A stretch of 64,000 nt of DNA from Coptis chinensis (taxonomy: Eukaryota; Streptophyta; Magnoliopsida; Ranunculales; Ranunculaceae): assembly GCA_015680905.1 (NCBI GenBank), contig CM027380.1, positions 33,162,001-33,226,000 on the forward strand, in the 5' to 3' direction. The notes below the pieces were generated by a model. That model saw only the letters and a list, made by a program, of their open reading frames with translations. It made no database searches and had not been told where the DNA came from. Numbering within the stretch: the first letter of the stretch is position 1; each line of letters starts with the position of its first letter. Below are positions 35,201 to 46,789 of this stretch, piece after piece. Made by a program: the position numbers and the translations under genes.

Positions 35201-36690
35201 TGCTAAAGCCGCCTTATTCGTTGGGTCCTCTTATTACAAGAGTTTGACATTGAGATTAGGGATAAAAGTGGTACAGAGACGCGTGGTCGCTGACCACTTG
35301 TCTAGGCTTATAGTAGAGTCTTCTACTAGTCTTTTGCCTTTGAATGAGTCCTTCCCTGATGAGCAACTTTTTGGTGTCTCCCAGTTGCCTTGGTATGCAG
35401 ATATTGTTAATTATCTTGTTATAGGTCATTTTCCTTCTCATTGGAGAAAACAAGATAAATCTAAGTTTCTTGCTGAGGTTAAGTATTTTTTCTGGGATGA
35501 CCCATACTTGTTTAAATCATGCCCTGATAATATTATTAGGAGATGTGTTCCGGAGAGTGAGTTTCGTAGTATTCTCTCCTTTTGCCATGACCATGCATGT
35601 GGTGGTCACTTTGGTCCTAAGAAAACGGCTGCTAAGGTTTTGCAGTGTGGTTTTTATTGGCCTACTCTATTTAGAGATGCACATGAGTTTTGTTTAGGAT
35701 GTGATCATTTTGCCGGTGTCAGACGGGTAATATTTCCCATAGGAACATGATGCCTCTTTCCCCTATTTTGGTTGTTGAGCTTTTTGATGTGTGGGGTATA
35801 GATTTCATGGGTCCTTTTCCTCCTTCCTTTGGTTATCTTTATATCCTCGTCGCGGTAGATTATGTTTCTAAGTGGGTTGAGGCAGTGCCATGTAAAACGA
35901 ATGATCACAAGGTTGTAGTTAACTTTTTGAAATATAATATATTTTCTCGTTTTGGTACTCCTCGTGCAATTATGTTGATAATGGTACTCATTTTACACAT
36001 CGTGCGTTTGAATCCTTAATGAAAAAGTACTCTATTACTCATAAACTTGCTACCCCTTACCATCCCCAAACTAGTGGCCAAGTTGAAGTATCTAATAGGG
36101 AAATTAAACGGATTTTAGAAAAGACGGTACGACCTGACCGTAAGGATTGGTCTCAACGTCTTAATGATTCCCTTTGGGCTTATAGGACTGCTTATAAGAC
36201 TCCCATTGGTATGTCTCCTTATAGGCTTGTGTTTGGGAAGGCATGTCATTTGCCTGTGGAATTAGAACATCGTGCTTTTTGGGCCATTAAAACTTTTAAC
36301 TTTGACATGCGTAGAGCAGGTTCACAACGTAAGCTTCAATTAAATGAGTTAGCTGAGTTAAGGAATGAGGCATATGAGAATGCCAAGATTTACAAGGAGC
36401 GGACTAAGATTTTTCATGATAAATCTATTCTTCGCAAGTCCTTTGAACCTAATCAAAAAATTTTGCTATATAATTCTCGTTTGCGTCTTTTTCCTGGTAA
36501 GTTACGTTCTAGGTGGACTGGTCCCTTCATTGTTAAAACTGTTTTTCCTTATGGTGCTGTTGAGATAGAGGATCCTACGGATGGTCGTATGTTTAAGGTT
36601 AATGGTGAACGCTTGAAACCATATCTTGATGGTTTTGCTAATAAGGATGTGGAAGAAGTGGATCTTATTGATCCTATTTATCATGACTAA
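32195..36690 (+). pseudogene. Athila A pol (protease, reverse transcriptase, RNase H, integrase)
   Basis: A frame of about 1000 codons opens at 32195. Protease: LDLGASVNLLP (about 33168-33200) and VILGRPFLATSN. Reverse transcriptase: WRFCIDYRKLN (about 34210), FGLCNAPGTFQRCM, and the active-site motif VFMDDFSVFG (about 34515-34545). Tether and RNase H: FELMCDASDYAIGAVLG (about 34950-35000) and YTTTEKELLAVVFALDKFR. Integrase: an H/C-rich zinc segment (about 35550-35710), a core with [14 protein letters not shown]-like sequence (about 35770-35830), [17 protein letters not shown] (about 36060-36110), and a C-terminal part ending near 36690. The gypsy order RT-RH-IN is clear. It is broken at several places. 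Confidence 0.92.
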
Positions 36691-38200
36691 AGGAGTATGC
36701 TTGTTGTATTTTAGTAGTTTAGGTTTTGTTTTTTTCGTTGTTTTAGGTTTTGTTTTTCTTTTGTAAGAGTCGCCTTCAGATTGTTCCCAAATATTTCATT
36801 CCAGCCCCTAGTCTCCATTTGGGTTAACCAATGAGAAACATATTATTGTGATTTTCAGGTTATGAAATGTTTTGTATTTATGAAATGTCGAAAAATACAA
36901 AGGAGGAGACTCAAAAAAAAAATTCAATTTTGGGGAGTTCATTTTGTGTTTAGTTGGTAGACAAAATGCTAATCTAAGAATTGGGTGTGCGAAGCATTCG
37001 CCCGCTAGAGACGTTAATCAGAAAGCTTTTATGGGAGGCAACCCATGTTTTTTTATTTTTGTTGAGTCTTTTGTGCACGTATATCATGCATTCCACTCTA
37101 GCACCTTTTTCTCTGCCTTTTTGGAGACGTGTAACTCTATGGGATGAGACACGTGACACATTTTAGTCATTGTAGTAACTTGGTTCCTCTTTTATATTAT
37201 CATTGTTATATCTTTTTTTGTGAGGTACTAATTTCTACAGTGACTCAAAGATATTATTTTTCGCTTTTGGAAGCTCTTGGTAACCTCTTTCCTTATATAC
37301 TTTTACTTGTCCATGTTGTTATCTTTAAAAATTCAGATCTATGTTAACATTGAGGACAATGTCTATAAGAAGTTTGGGGTGGGAACAAAATGTTTGTTTA
37401 GCTTAAAAATAAATATGTCCAACATGGTATGATTAATGGTGATTTTCTATGATGAGAAAAAAAAAAAAAAAAAAAAATTGATTTCTAAAGCCACCGATTT
37501 TCAAGGAATCTATGAAGTTAAGAGTCACTTTTTTGAAGTCATTGTTGCTTTTAGACTATTTTCTACCTCTAGAAATAGATTTTGTTGATGAAAGTCTAAG
37601 CCAAAGTGGAATATGCACTATTAGCCACCTGATACATGTCAAATTGAAGAGTAATTTAATCTCCTAGTGAACTAGAAGAGGAATATGGAGACTTAACCCG
37701 TGAGACTTGAGCCTTTGAATTTCTTGGAGAGTTTTTACGTAAATTCTGAGTCCAAGTTGACTCAATCATTCTTCTCAGGCTTAAATTCGTTGTATGGTCT
37801 CATTTTTTCTTATTTTGGTCGATCACGAAGTGACATCAACTGGGGAGATAGCCATTAGGTCTTGTAGTCTATTCGAAGCGGAATATCATACTGATAAGTC
37901 AAGTAGTAAGCCAATTGGCCTTTATCTATACCACCTAGTAGGATCATCATGTTAACCCTTTTTGAGCCTTATATATTAAGCCTTTTCTTCTCAAACCAAC
38001 TATACTTAACCCAACTCCAGATAAGGAGTGTAAACCCATATTATTGGCCTTACCCATATTTCTGAGAATTTCTAAAAGACTAAGGAGAAAGCTAGAAGAA
38101 AGAAGATTCGGAAGGAAAATTTACCAAAATCAAATGAAGAAAATCATTCCTTTTGCTCAAAGTGATTCAATTGAAAAGAAAGAAATATATATATATATAG

Positions 38201-38247
<47 letters not shown>

Positions 38248-38948
38248 AATCATTGAGCAAAAGTAGTGAGAAAGTCAAGTAATGTGATCTACAAAGTGAA
38301 GAAATTTTCCATGAAGGTCAAGTACAAGATGGTCTTTAGTTTATTCTCAGAAATTTTTGATTCCTTTTTACCCTTTTCTTGTCAACCAATCCTAAGCCCC
38401 GTCTTAATACCCAGACTTATCACAAAAGTATGATATGAAGTGTAGAATAGGTGAGAGGATGCTAAAGTGAAGGACCCGACACTTCACATGTGATTGATGT
38501 TCTTTCTATGAGACTAATTTGTTTTTGAAATTTTATAAGTCCGTCTTTCTAGCTAAGTATGTGGGATGTTCTATTATTTTACTCATTTCCCTGCATACAG
38601 AGGTAAAATTGAAAACTTATCTAAGAGAGAGACTTTCTTGTGAGTGTATGAATGGTGAGGATTGAGGTTGACATATTCTTTGGATAGCAAGTTAGGAATT
38701 ATGTTACTTGAATATGAGCTTGTATTAGTTTGGCTAAACACACACACACACTTTGGTTTAAGAAATTAGTCAATGTTTTCTATCTTTGAAAGTAGTGAGG
38801 CGTCTTGGTAATAATGATGGAAACTGTGATAATTAATAATTTTGAACTTGTTTAGTAATGGGCGAAAAAGATTTTATCTCTGAGAAAAATTATATCACCA
38901 TTGGTTATGCTATGTTAATGTTTGTGGGTACCGTTTCTGAAAACCCTC
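36691..38948 (+). other. Athila A 3' non-coding region
   Basis: No credible ORF; in particular neither ORF X nor Y of family B is here. An internal AGGA hairpin, ACATTG/CAATGT (37347-37362), precedes AGTTTGGGGTGGG (37371-37383). An A-run lies at about 37450-37478. An (AT)n run (about 38186-38199) is followed by an uninterrupted A-run at 38201-38245. Confidence 0.65.
38186..38245 (+). repeat. (AT)n and 45-base A-run in Athila A
   Basis: An (AT)7 tract (38186-38199) and one G are followed by 45 consecutive A (38201-38245). The length is likely to vary between reads. Confidence 0.85.
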
Positions 38949-39114
38949 ACGAGACTAAACTCGTCCACTAGGGGTAACCTAGAGGTTTAAAGGCTTGTTA
39001 CACATGCTAAGTGTAATCGTGATTCCTACAAAAGTGAGTTAGAATTTTTGTTTTTGTCATTAGTTTAGTTTTAGTTTTGCTCGAGGACTAGCAAAATGTA
39101 AGTTTGGGGGTATT
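38949..39114 (+). promoter_or_regulatory. Athila A hairpin chain and polypurine tract
   Basis: ACGAG/CTCGT (38949-38964) is followed immediately by CCACTAGG/CCTAGAGG (38965-38985, one mismatch), then TTACAC/GTGTAA (38998-39016), then TTTTGCTCG-AGGA-CTAGCAAAA (39075-39096, one mismatch). The purine run AGTTTGGGGG (39101-39110) ends beside the LTR. The third stem pairs with different bases from the B elements. Confidence 0.7.
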
Positions 39115-40879
39115 TGATAAGTGCAGAATTATTACATATTCACGCCCAATTTTATATGAGTTAGTCCAGTTATTTTATATAATTTCGTATTGATTATCGT
39201 GTTTCCTTGGTTTTTGCAGAAATGGTATGAATGCGTGAACAGGTTGAAAAATGCTGGAAGTTGACTGATTGTGCTATAGAGAGGGCCTCTATTTCCTAGC
39301 GCTTGACTAAGCCCAAGTGACCAAAGCCCGTGACCGAGTTAAAAGGTTGGACCGAACCGTTAACAATTAATGGCCATACCGGTTCATGTCCACATGAGAG
39401 CACCGAATCAAACCTTATGTTTCTCCACCCTTCGGCCATGAACGTAAACAAAACAGGAATCGTCCTCCTCCGATTCAATCCATTCTCATCTCTCATCCCT
39501 TCAATTCAAGCTTCCAAAACCAGTCCATATACACACACTAAAAATTAGACCCACTAATAATTGGTCCACTTCTTGTCCATCCAGAAGCACCGTAAAACCC
39601 ATCTTACCTTCTCCCATTACAAGAGAACAAAAGGCCGAAAGTCCTTATTCAAATAAAACTGATCAATTCGAAAATCTCGCTACCAAATTAGATACTCCTA
39701 GTTCCATTCCAAATCAAACACCGCTAAAACCGAAACCTCTATATATACAAGTGAAAATAAAGAAGGAAGCGGGCGAAAGCAATTGGGGCTGGTCTTGGCT
39801 GGAGAAAAAAAAAAGAAAAGAGAAAGAAGTGGCTCTTGGCTGGAAAAACAGAGACAAGCAGCGGCTCAGCTGGAAGAGAGGGAGAGAACAGAAAGGAGAG
39901 AATAGAAAAGCCGGTAGCAGGAAAACACAGCAAAAAAGGAAGGTCGAGAGCTGGAAAAACAGCACGGCAAGGGACGCCGCATTGAAGTTAGAGACCGAAC
40001 CAGAGAACAGGAGAGAGGCCGAGACTTTGAGCTGGAGGTTCTCAGAAGAAACGAGACTTTGGTGGAACGAAGGAGCAAGAAGATAAACCACAAAGATTAC
40101 TCTATTGGATTTATCAATGGGTTTATTCTTTTCGCTTTTATGGTTCTACTTATTATGTCTAACTAAATCAAAGCTAGGGCTTAGAGGAAGCCCTAGACTT
40201 GGCGTGGGGTTTATCTTGTTTAATTGATTAATTGTTCTCTAGATTAATTAATAATTGATTGATTTCATTGATATTAATAGAATACTTTCATTGATTATAT
40301 CTCATGTTAAAAGTTCATGACTTGACTAGTTAATCGTTAGATAAATATTCGTTCTTATCAAAGCATCGCTTTTATCGCTTTTACCTAAACTTGTGAGAAG
40401 TCGTGCTTTAAGAAGACGATTTTTGTTAAGAGTTTATATTCTCGCTTGTTGAAATTGATCAAACCAATATATAGATTTATATAAGAGCTCAACGCTCACA
40501 TCTCTGAGAAAGCTAGGGTTTCTTTTCCCTCGTGCTACTCGTAATTAAAAGAGAACTTTAAAATTAATTAAACTAAAATAATCTACAATGGTCTAGGGTG
40601 GATTCGAATGCCTTAGTGTTTTCTTCGTTAATAGTTAATCCATTTAATTTATTGCTTTCGTAGTAATTAGTTAATTTTAGTTAATAGTAATTCAAACTTC
40701 CATAAAAAAATATTGTTCGAATTAGGTTAGGTAATATTTTAGTACTCGTTTGTCCGAAGTAGCAATCCCTGTGGGATCGAATCTGCTCACGCAACTATTT
40801 TCAACGATAGGCATTAAAAGGCATGGGTTTAACTAGGGTTAGATTAGTCTATTTAATTAGACTGACTAATTCTCTATCA
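39115..40879 (+). repeat. Athila A 3' LTR
   Basis: Starts TGATAAGTGCAG and ends CTATCA, followed by ATGAG. A TATA box lies at about 39738-39749. It matches the 5' LTR throughout, with scattered substitutions and small length differences. Confidence 0.93.
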
Positions 40880-40884
40880 ATGAG

Positions 40885-41948
40885 AAAGATATTAGAAAGG
40901 GGAAATTCCACCACGCAATTCGATTAACTATTAGTTAGTTGTCGAATTTCTTGTTTAATCCCTAGTGAATACCAAGTCATCTCTGATCAAGGTTTCACTA
41001 GCATGAGAGATTAGCACCCCACAAATCTCTTCGATGGGGTTTCTAATCTCTAGTTCTCCATTATGAGTTCTATCTCTAGAAACTCACAACAAAGAACTTG
41101 AAGCGCTAATTAACAAAACAATAACTATACTACTAACAATCATCCTCATGTGACTTCATAAACCCCCTCTAATGGAGGTTTTAGTCTTGTGTCATTGGAC
41201 TGAAACTAAAGCAATAAAATAATTACATAATGTAAATAGGAGAATTGAAAACTAAAGCTTTATTGAATAGGTTTTAATGGAGGCTACAAACCCTAACCCT
41301 AAACTAAACTATACTAAAGAAATGGGGAGAGAGAGAGATACCTAAATTATCACTAAACTAATGAGGGAGTAGCCTAATTTTGCCCTAATCTCTTTATATA
41401 GGAGAGGATTAGGGCTACATTTTCGTGAATAGGCCAAAAAGGGGAACTTTGGGCCTCTAATGTGAGCCCAAAGTCCATTAAGTTAAGTCTAAAAGGGCCA
41501 ATTCTATTAGAAATTATTTCAGTACCCTTTTATCTACTTTTATAGGTCTGATTGGGGCAAGGCTAGGTCCATTAGAAAGCTCATTCCGAGCCGGTCATTT
41601 TGACATAATGTAAGCCCAATTCTGATAGCTGAGTCCAAAGATACGCCCTTTTGAAGTTCTAATAGTTTTTTATCCTTTCTCTACCCGAATTTACTTTGAC
41701 TTCCCAGCTTTGACTGGGCTTGAAAAAAAAATTTCTTCCAGATTCTTGGGCATTAAACATAGAACTCTTCTAGAAATCATCTTGACTAGTTTTCCATGCA
41801 AAATGGCGTCTTTAAGCACATAAACAACTTTAAGACCTGAAATACACTAAAACACGTAAACAGTACTAACTCTTATTTATTGTAAACATAATTAGCCTAA
41901 ATATAATACTATTATGGGGGTTTAAACTACACTTTTGGGTGCTTATCA
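40885..41948 (-). repeat. C2 5' LTR, outer piece
   Basis: On the minus strand it starts TGATAAGCACCC at 41948 and runs to the Athila duplication. A TATA-like stretch is at about 41393-41405 and the conserved hairpin block at 41153-41190. It aligns with the C1 LTR at 12740-13813. Confidence 0.9.
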
Positions 41949-42247
41949 GGAGGCCTTGAACTTGCCTTAGTGAAAGACGGCCGGATTTAATTGGACGATC
42001 AATAGACTTCAATTAATGTCCTTGATATGTCAACCATTTGGGTAAACCTAGACAATAATCTTTACGTAGTACCTTTTCGAATACTGTTAGTTCTTACGTT
42101 TGTGTTCATTTTGTCCTTCATCACTTCTTGGTTTCAGATAGTGTTTCTAAGACATTTGTCTTTAAAATTCTAATAGAATCGGCCCCACTTCGCACTAATA
42201 TAGGTGATTTCTATAAAAAGTATCATGCAATACTCCACTTGGATAAC
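41949..42247 (-). other. Copia 3' untranslated remnant
   Basis: Non-coding. On the minus strand it starts with GTTATCCAAGTGGAG, following the B2 duplication, and runs to the C2 LTR. The first bases after C2 are GGAGG (41949-41953), probably the C2 target site. Confidence 0.7.
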
Positions 42248-43646
42248 TGATAAGAATGGAATGAATATGATAAAAATGAATAGTCTACCTACGAAATGAA
42301 CTATTGATTCACAACGTAAGTAAACTAGAACTAAACTTTTACGTGGTTGATTATCAAAGATTTCTACTCTCAATCCTATGAGATATAGTGGAGTAGATAA
42401 GTTCGTTCCACTCCTAGTGCTCTAGCATGGATGTTTTCTAATCTAACTAGTCGTTTTTAAGTCTATGAGAGTTTTACGAAGGGAATTATACTACGATGCA
42501 ACTACCCACAAGATGCAACTAGTCGATTATCTAAATAATTATGGGAAGGCTACGTTGATTCTATGATAAGGAGTTAGAGGGGGATTGATTCCACCTTAAC
42601 TCAACTTAATCCACTAATCCATTTAATCGTCAGAATCCGAATTGAACTGCTTCGCAGAACAATTGGTTATTCCTAATCCCTAATTATACATGGCATTTCT
42701 ACCAATTCATAACTAGCATGTGAACAATTAAACCCATTCTCATGGTGAACTAATCATTTCTAGAGTGGAATAGAGAATACGACGACTCTACGATAATCGG
42801 AATCAAGCTTTCATCAAGGCTTCACAACCCCCTCTAATGGAGGTTTAGCCTTGAATCATTCCGCAATCATTTCCATTTAGATTAACACTAAACATAATAT
42901 AAAGCATTGAAATTTACTTAATTTAACAATAATGAAATCTAATTTAATGACTAAATTGAAATAAGGACATGAATTGAAATTAGATCTAGAATTGGAATTG
43001 ACAAAAATCGAAATTGATAAAGAATACTACTTTATTGATCTAATCAAATTGAAGAACAAGATCCAAGGGTTTAATCTAATAAAGGATTTGAAACTAATTA
43101 AATAAAACAATTAAATCTAGATCTAGAAGCTATTTTAATGGCTACTTTCTATTCTAAGCTATCTACCCTAATTCTCTACTATTTTATCTACCATTAACAA
43201 AGAATTAAGCTTTTGTTTTATACATTTAGATCCAAAATCGTGCATGGGCTTGGAGCCATGTTTTGGGCAGAGAATCGGCCCAAAACCCAATTCTTTCAGT
43301 CCAAAAAGGCCTCTTCAGCTGCAGTTGGCTTCCACAGACTTTTCGTCCACTTCTGCTCCTCTGATTGGGTCAAGGCTTGGACCATTGCAAAGCTCTTTCC
43401 GAGCCGGTCGTTTTGACATAAGGTAGGCCTCATTCCGAGGTCTGAGTCCAAAGATATGGCATTCGGAAGTTCTGCTGACTTTTGCCCCTTTATCTCGCTA
43501 AAATGGCATTTTCGCACATAATGGACTTTGAAGCCTGAAATGCATAAAAAACACTTAATCAGTATTAACTCTTACTTATTATTCACATAATTGGTCTAAC
43601 AGTATGATTATTAAGGGGTTAAAACTACAGTTTTGGGCTCTTATCA
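42248..43646 (-). repeat. B2 3' LTR
   Basis: On the minus strand it starts TGATAAGAGCCC (43646) and ends TTCTTATCA (42248). TATA box at 43216-43222; hairpin block at 42814-42853. It is almost identical to the 5' LTR, with few substitutions and short indels near the tip. Confidence 0.93.
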
Positions 43647-43885
43647 AACCACCCCCAAACAGCATTTTGCTTGTCCTCAAGCAAAGATGAGAAATTAGAA
43701 TAAGTGACCAAAAATGGAGTTCTACCTAATCTCGTTTCGCTGAGTGCGATTGCATTGACCATATGCAACAAGGCCTTAAACCACTAGCCCTTCACTGGAA
43801 AACTCTCACGAGGCTATAACTCGTCCACTAGGGAATTCCCTAGTGGACGAAGTTATAGCCCTCGTGAGAGTTTTCGATGAAGGTA
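43647..43885 (-). promoter_or_regulatory. B2 polypurine tract, hairpins and 76-bp palindrome
   Basis: Next to the LTR, CCACCCCCAAAC (43649-43660; purines on the minus strand) is the polypurine tract. The AGGA hairpin lies at 43666-43685 and the TTGCAT/ATGCAA hairpin at 43750-43768. Instead of the simple hairpins 1 and 2 there is a near-perfect palindrome, 43799-43874, centred on GGGAATTCCC. Its two arms each contain the hairpin 1 block, and they differ by two single-base insertions. Confidence 0.75.
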
Positions 43886-45540
43886 CTCACAAACTTCATC
43901 TATACTACAACGACTAAGAAAATAAAACTATTGTTTCCTTATTCATGCTCAACTATCTATACATCTCTCTAGCAATTACATAAGAATAACCAGTCAAAAC
44001 CCTAAGTTAATATATGCATAATAATCAATCATCTACAATAAACATATATACAATGAGTAGTACTATCAAATGTTTAGCGAGGTTTGTTTCGAGAACTTCG
44101 GAATAAGCGTCCTTAAGTAGGTTCTCACAATAATAGTCAAGAAACAACACTCTGATTTTTCCACTCAGGGTTTAGCTACTCCGATTAATACAGTGGGTAC
44201 ACTTTTACCTTACAATCTCAATGACAACAAGGAAGCCGGGTCGATCAAACACATCTGCCACTTACTATCACACTAACCTATTCCTAATTGAGCTAGAGGT
44301 CTTTATTAGGTGTTACGGGATTAGGAGGTGGTTTAAGAAGGAAGGAAATGGATATTCAAAAGGACAAGTCCGAGATAATAGAGTCTTCAGTATTATGTAA
44401 CTTAGAGAAAACCTTGTTATTTTCTTTTGCTTCTATACTTTGTTTCCATCCTTAGCCATATTTTTTCTTTTTCTTTTCTTTGGCTTTTGACTCCCTTTTA
44501 TTATATTTTTTGGAGTTTTTATTTTATTTCTATTTTCTTTTCTTTGGATGGAAACTTCTTTTCTTTATTTTTTTTTTTTTTTTTTTTTGAAGCAACTTTT
44601 TTTTTTTGTTTACACGGGTTTTTTTCTCTTCTTCTTTCTTCACTCATTCTATTCTCGGACTTATTCTAAATTGGGTAGGTTGATTTATTCTTTTTTTTTT
44701 TTTTTTTTTTGTTTTTGTAACAGGGGTAAAGGAATTGTGGTTTATGGAAGGGCTAATGAAAGGCTCGAGTGGCGACTAGCGGAAAATAATTCATAGGTTT
44801 GAATTTCTGGCTATATCGATCCAAAGAGCGCCTAAATTCTCACTTAGGATATGGTTTAGTGATCAAGCAAGTGGGCGTGTGATTTCTCTATCGGATTTTA
44901 CTTCTCCCCTTGTGTCATTTCTCAAATGTTTAGCTCATATAAGGCTTTAGGCTATATTCTCACAGGATTTGTAGAATAAGTACTCTAGCCTAGATTTCGA
45001 GAAACTTATCGCTAACAATCATAGATACTCATGTAATATATTTATAGATAGATGCAAAGATTATTACCTACATTATTAACCTAAGTTTCTAACAATTATT
45101 GATGCAACTATGTGAGACTTCTAGATTGTTAAAAGCATGGAGAAAGAAACAATACCAATATTCCTAAGTGTATAGCATGACTTATTTATTTATATTTTTA
45201 AATTTTTGAAATTTTAACTAGAAAACAAATGCATATTATGTCTATCTATATCGTAACAGATGTCTTAATTACACGTGTTTCTATGCCCCCCCCAAACAAA
45301 AAGCATGCTTTGTCCTCAAAGCATTTAAATAAAGAGGGTAGGAAAAATACCATTGAAACGCGTGAATTTCAGGACATCTGCAAAACAAAGTTAGAACGTA
45401 CTAATATAGGAAATAAAAACTGACACAACTCTATAAGAGTTCTACCCATTATGGGGTTAACATAATTAAATTGCTTGGGACATAAGCAGACACTAACAGA
45501 ACTAAAACTTACCTCCGCTCTCCCATTGTTATGCATCATC
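43886..45540 (-). other. B2 3' non-coding region
   Basis: No credible ORF. T-rich runs at 44440-44720 (A-rich on the minus strand) correspond to B1 20720-21000. The internal hairpin ATGCTTTG-TCCT-CAAAGCAT, 45305-45324 in plus coordinates, is preceded in plus coordinates by CCCCCCCCAAAC (45286-45297). Confidence 0.6.
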
Positions 45541-45559
45541 TTCGTCATCCTCTACGCTT

Positions 45560-46492
45560 CTATAAAGAAGTGAGGTTCCTTCAGCGATCTCCGCCATGCT
45601 ATGATAATTTGCCGGGCTTCACGCCATTTATCATCTATGGTTGCTAACCTATTAAGTGCCACTTGGTCGATGGGGTGTGTGGCAAACCCGGTGAGGTTGT
45701 ATCCGCCACCCATGCCAAGTCATTGCACGGAAAGATCGAATAATACTATTGGTGGGTCGCACGCGTGTCTACCTTAATCCAATCCGTGAAGCGTGTACAA
45801 AAACAGGAAAGAAACATAGCATAATATTGAAATTAGAACAGGCATAAGAAGGTACTTATGCCTCATGGTATGGGCTCGTGCTAAACTAGACATCAAAGTC
45901 CCGGGAAGGTCATAGAACCCGGTCCATTGGCTAAAAAGCAAGGAAAAACGCGCAAGTGGCGTCATTCACGTAAGAAAAACGCCATTCCCCTAAAATGTTT
46001 AGCATAATCCAAAACATAACAGTTCCTATGTTCATGGACGGGCTACCAAGGGCAACGCGTTATAGTCCCCTTTGGTCCTCAATCTGGAAAATGCGCCCCA
46101 TAAGCCTCGTGCAAAAAGACTCATAAGTATAGACATGCATATTATCGACCCAATAGCACCATGGGTCTTGTATCTCAGCGGGCATAGCACCATTGTTCTC
46201 CATCCGGTCTCTCAAAGAAAATGCAGTTATTATAAAAATAAGATGCAAGTCTTTGGAGAATAAAGTTCACCCGGTCTTACCATAAGAGGTTCCAAACCAA
46301 CGTATATGTGATCACCTCATGAAACCAAGCACCGTAAGTAGTGCTTTGGAACAAATCTTCGAAAAGACTGTTCGGTATCAATGTTGGAGATGTCATCTCA
46401 AAATTACGCTTTGGGATAGCTGCGAATGATCCGGATACTACGCGAAAAACCGGAAAATTTCTGGTCCGAGAAGTCGGTGCGCTGGCGCTCAA
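45560..46492 (-). pseudogene. B2 ORF Y
   Basis: Minus-strand homologue of B0 4609-5571: SLFEDLFQSTTYGAWFHEVI, an RDRMENNGAMPAEIQDPW stretch and LMSSLARAHTMRHKYL are clear matches. The domain resembles ORF X. It is broken and its function is unknown. Confidence 0.55.
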
Positions 46493-46600
46493 CTTAGCGG
46501 GCTGGCTCTTTGTATTTTGAATTCCAAGAACTTAAGCTGGTCGCTTTGACTTGCGGGCTTGGGCGCTTCGAGTAAATTTTTTGACAGAAGTGTAGGCGCT
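46465..46600 (-). repeat. B2 GCGC motif cluster before ORF Y
   Basis: Several GCGCTGGCGCT-like and GCGGGCT motifs lie where B0 has its eight-copy GCGC array. The motif type is shared, but the exact repeat is different. Confidence 0.5.
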
Positions 46601-46739
46601 GAAGGCTTCAACTAGAAGCTGGCCCGAAAGTTGCAGATTTTGTGAAAATGGAGGCGATTAAAACGTGGGAATCGCGGGTGTGAAGGGTGAGTGATGGGGT
46701 TTAGGTGTAGTGTGAGTTGTGAGGGTAGATTGTATCAAG

Positions 46740-46747
46740 TTTATATA
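46740..46747 (-). promoter_or_regulatory. Internal TATA box upstream of ORF Y (B2)
   Basis: The minus strand reads AAACCTATATAAACTT, the same context as B0 4184-4199, followed by a similar CACTC/ACACTACACC leader. Confidence 0.5.
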
Positions 46748-46789
46748 GGTTTAAAGTTGCTAGAATGGATCGGAAAGTTGCCAAAACTA

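Larger units (their letters stand above)
28787..40879 (+). mobile_element. A: Athila (Ty3/gypsy) element with gag and pol
   Basis: Two LTRs of about 1.8 kb are flanked by identical ATGAG (28782-28786 and 40880-40884). The element has a tRNA-Asp-type primer site, a gag, a pol with protease, reverse transcriptase, RNase H and integrase in gypsy order, and about 2.4 kb of structured non-coding DNA before the 3' LTR. The lineage is Athila by its gag, protease and reverse transcriptase sequences and its primer site. The coding part is nearly complete in content but broken at roughly half a dozen places. The LTRs differ by scattered changes, so it is not a fresh insertion. Confidence 0.95.
25121..41948 (-). 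mobile_element. C2: gag-protease LTR element, split by Athila A
   Basis: On the minus strand: 5' LTR (41948-40885, then 28786-28719 after the Athila insertion), primer site, leader, gag (27740-26347), protease (26219-25266) and part of the post-protease segment to about 25121. The 3' LTR is not recognised. It sits directly against copia 3' DNA at 41949, so it inserted into that element. No reverse transcriptase or integrase belongs to it. It is broken, though its protease region is among the better preserved. Confidence 0.8.

Noticed and set aside
38044-38256. Lys-rich frame
   Set aside because: Its end is the 45-base A-run, so it is a low-complexity artefact.
36691-38948. Third ORF in Athila A equivalent to ORF X or Y
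   Set aside because: No block of either ORF can be read here on either strand.
28719-41948. Two separate solo C-type LTR fragments at 28719 and 40885
   Set aside because: The ATGAG duplication and the uninterrupted C1 copy show that they are one LTR split by Athila A.
44427-44796. Phe-rich frames
   Set aside because: They come from T-runs in the B2 non-coding region.
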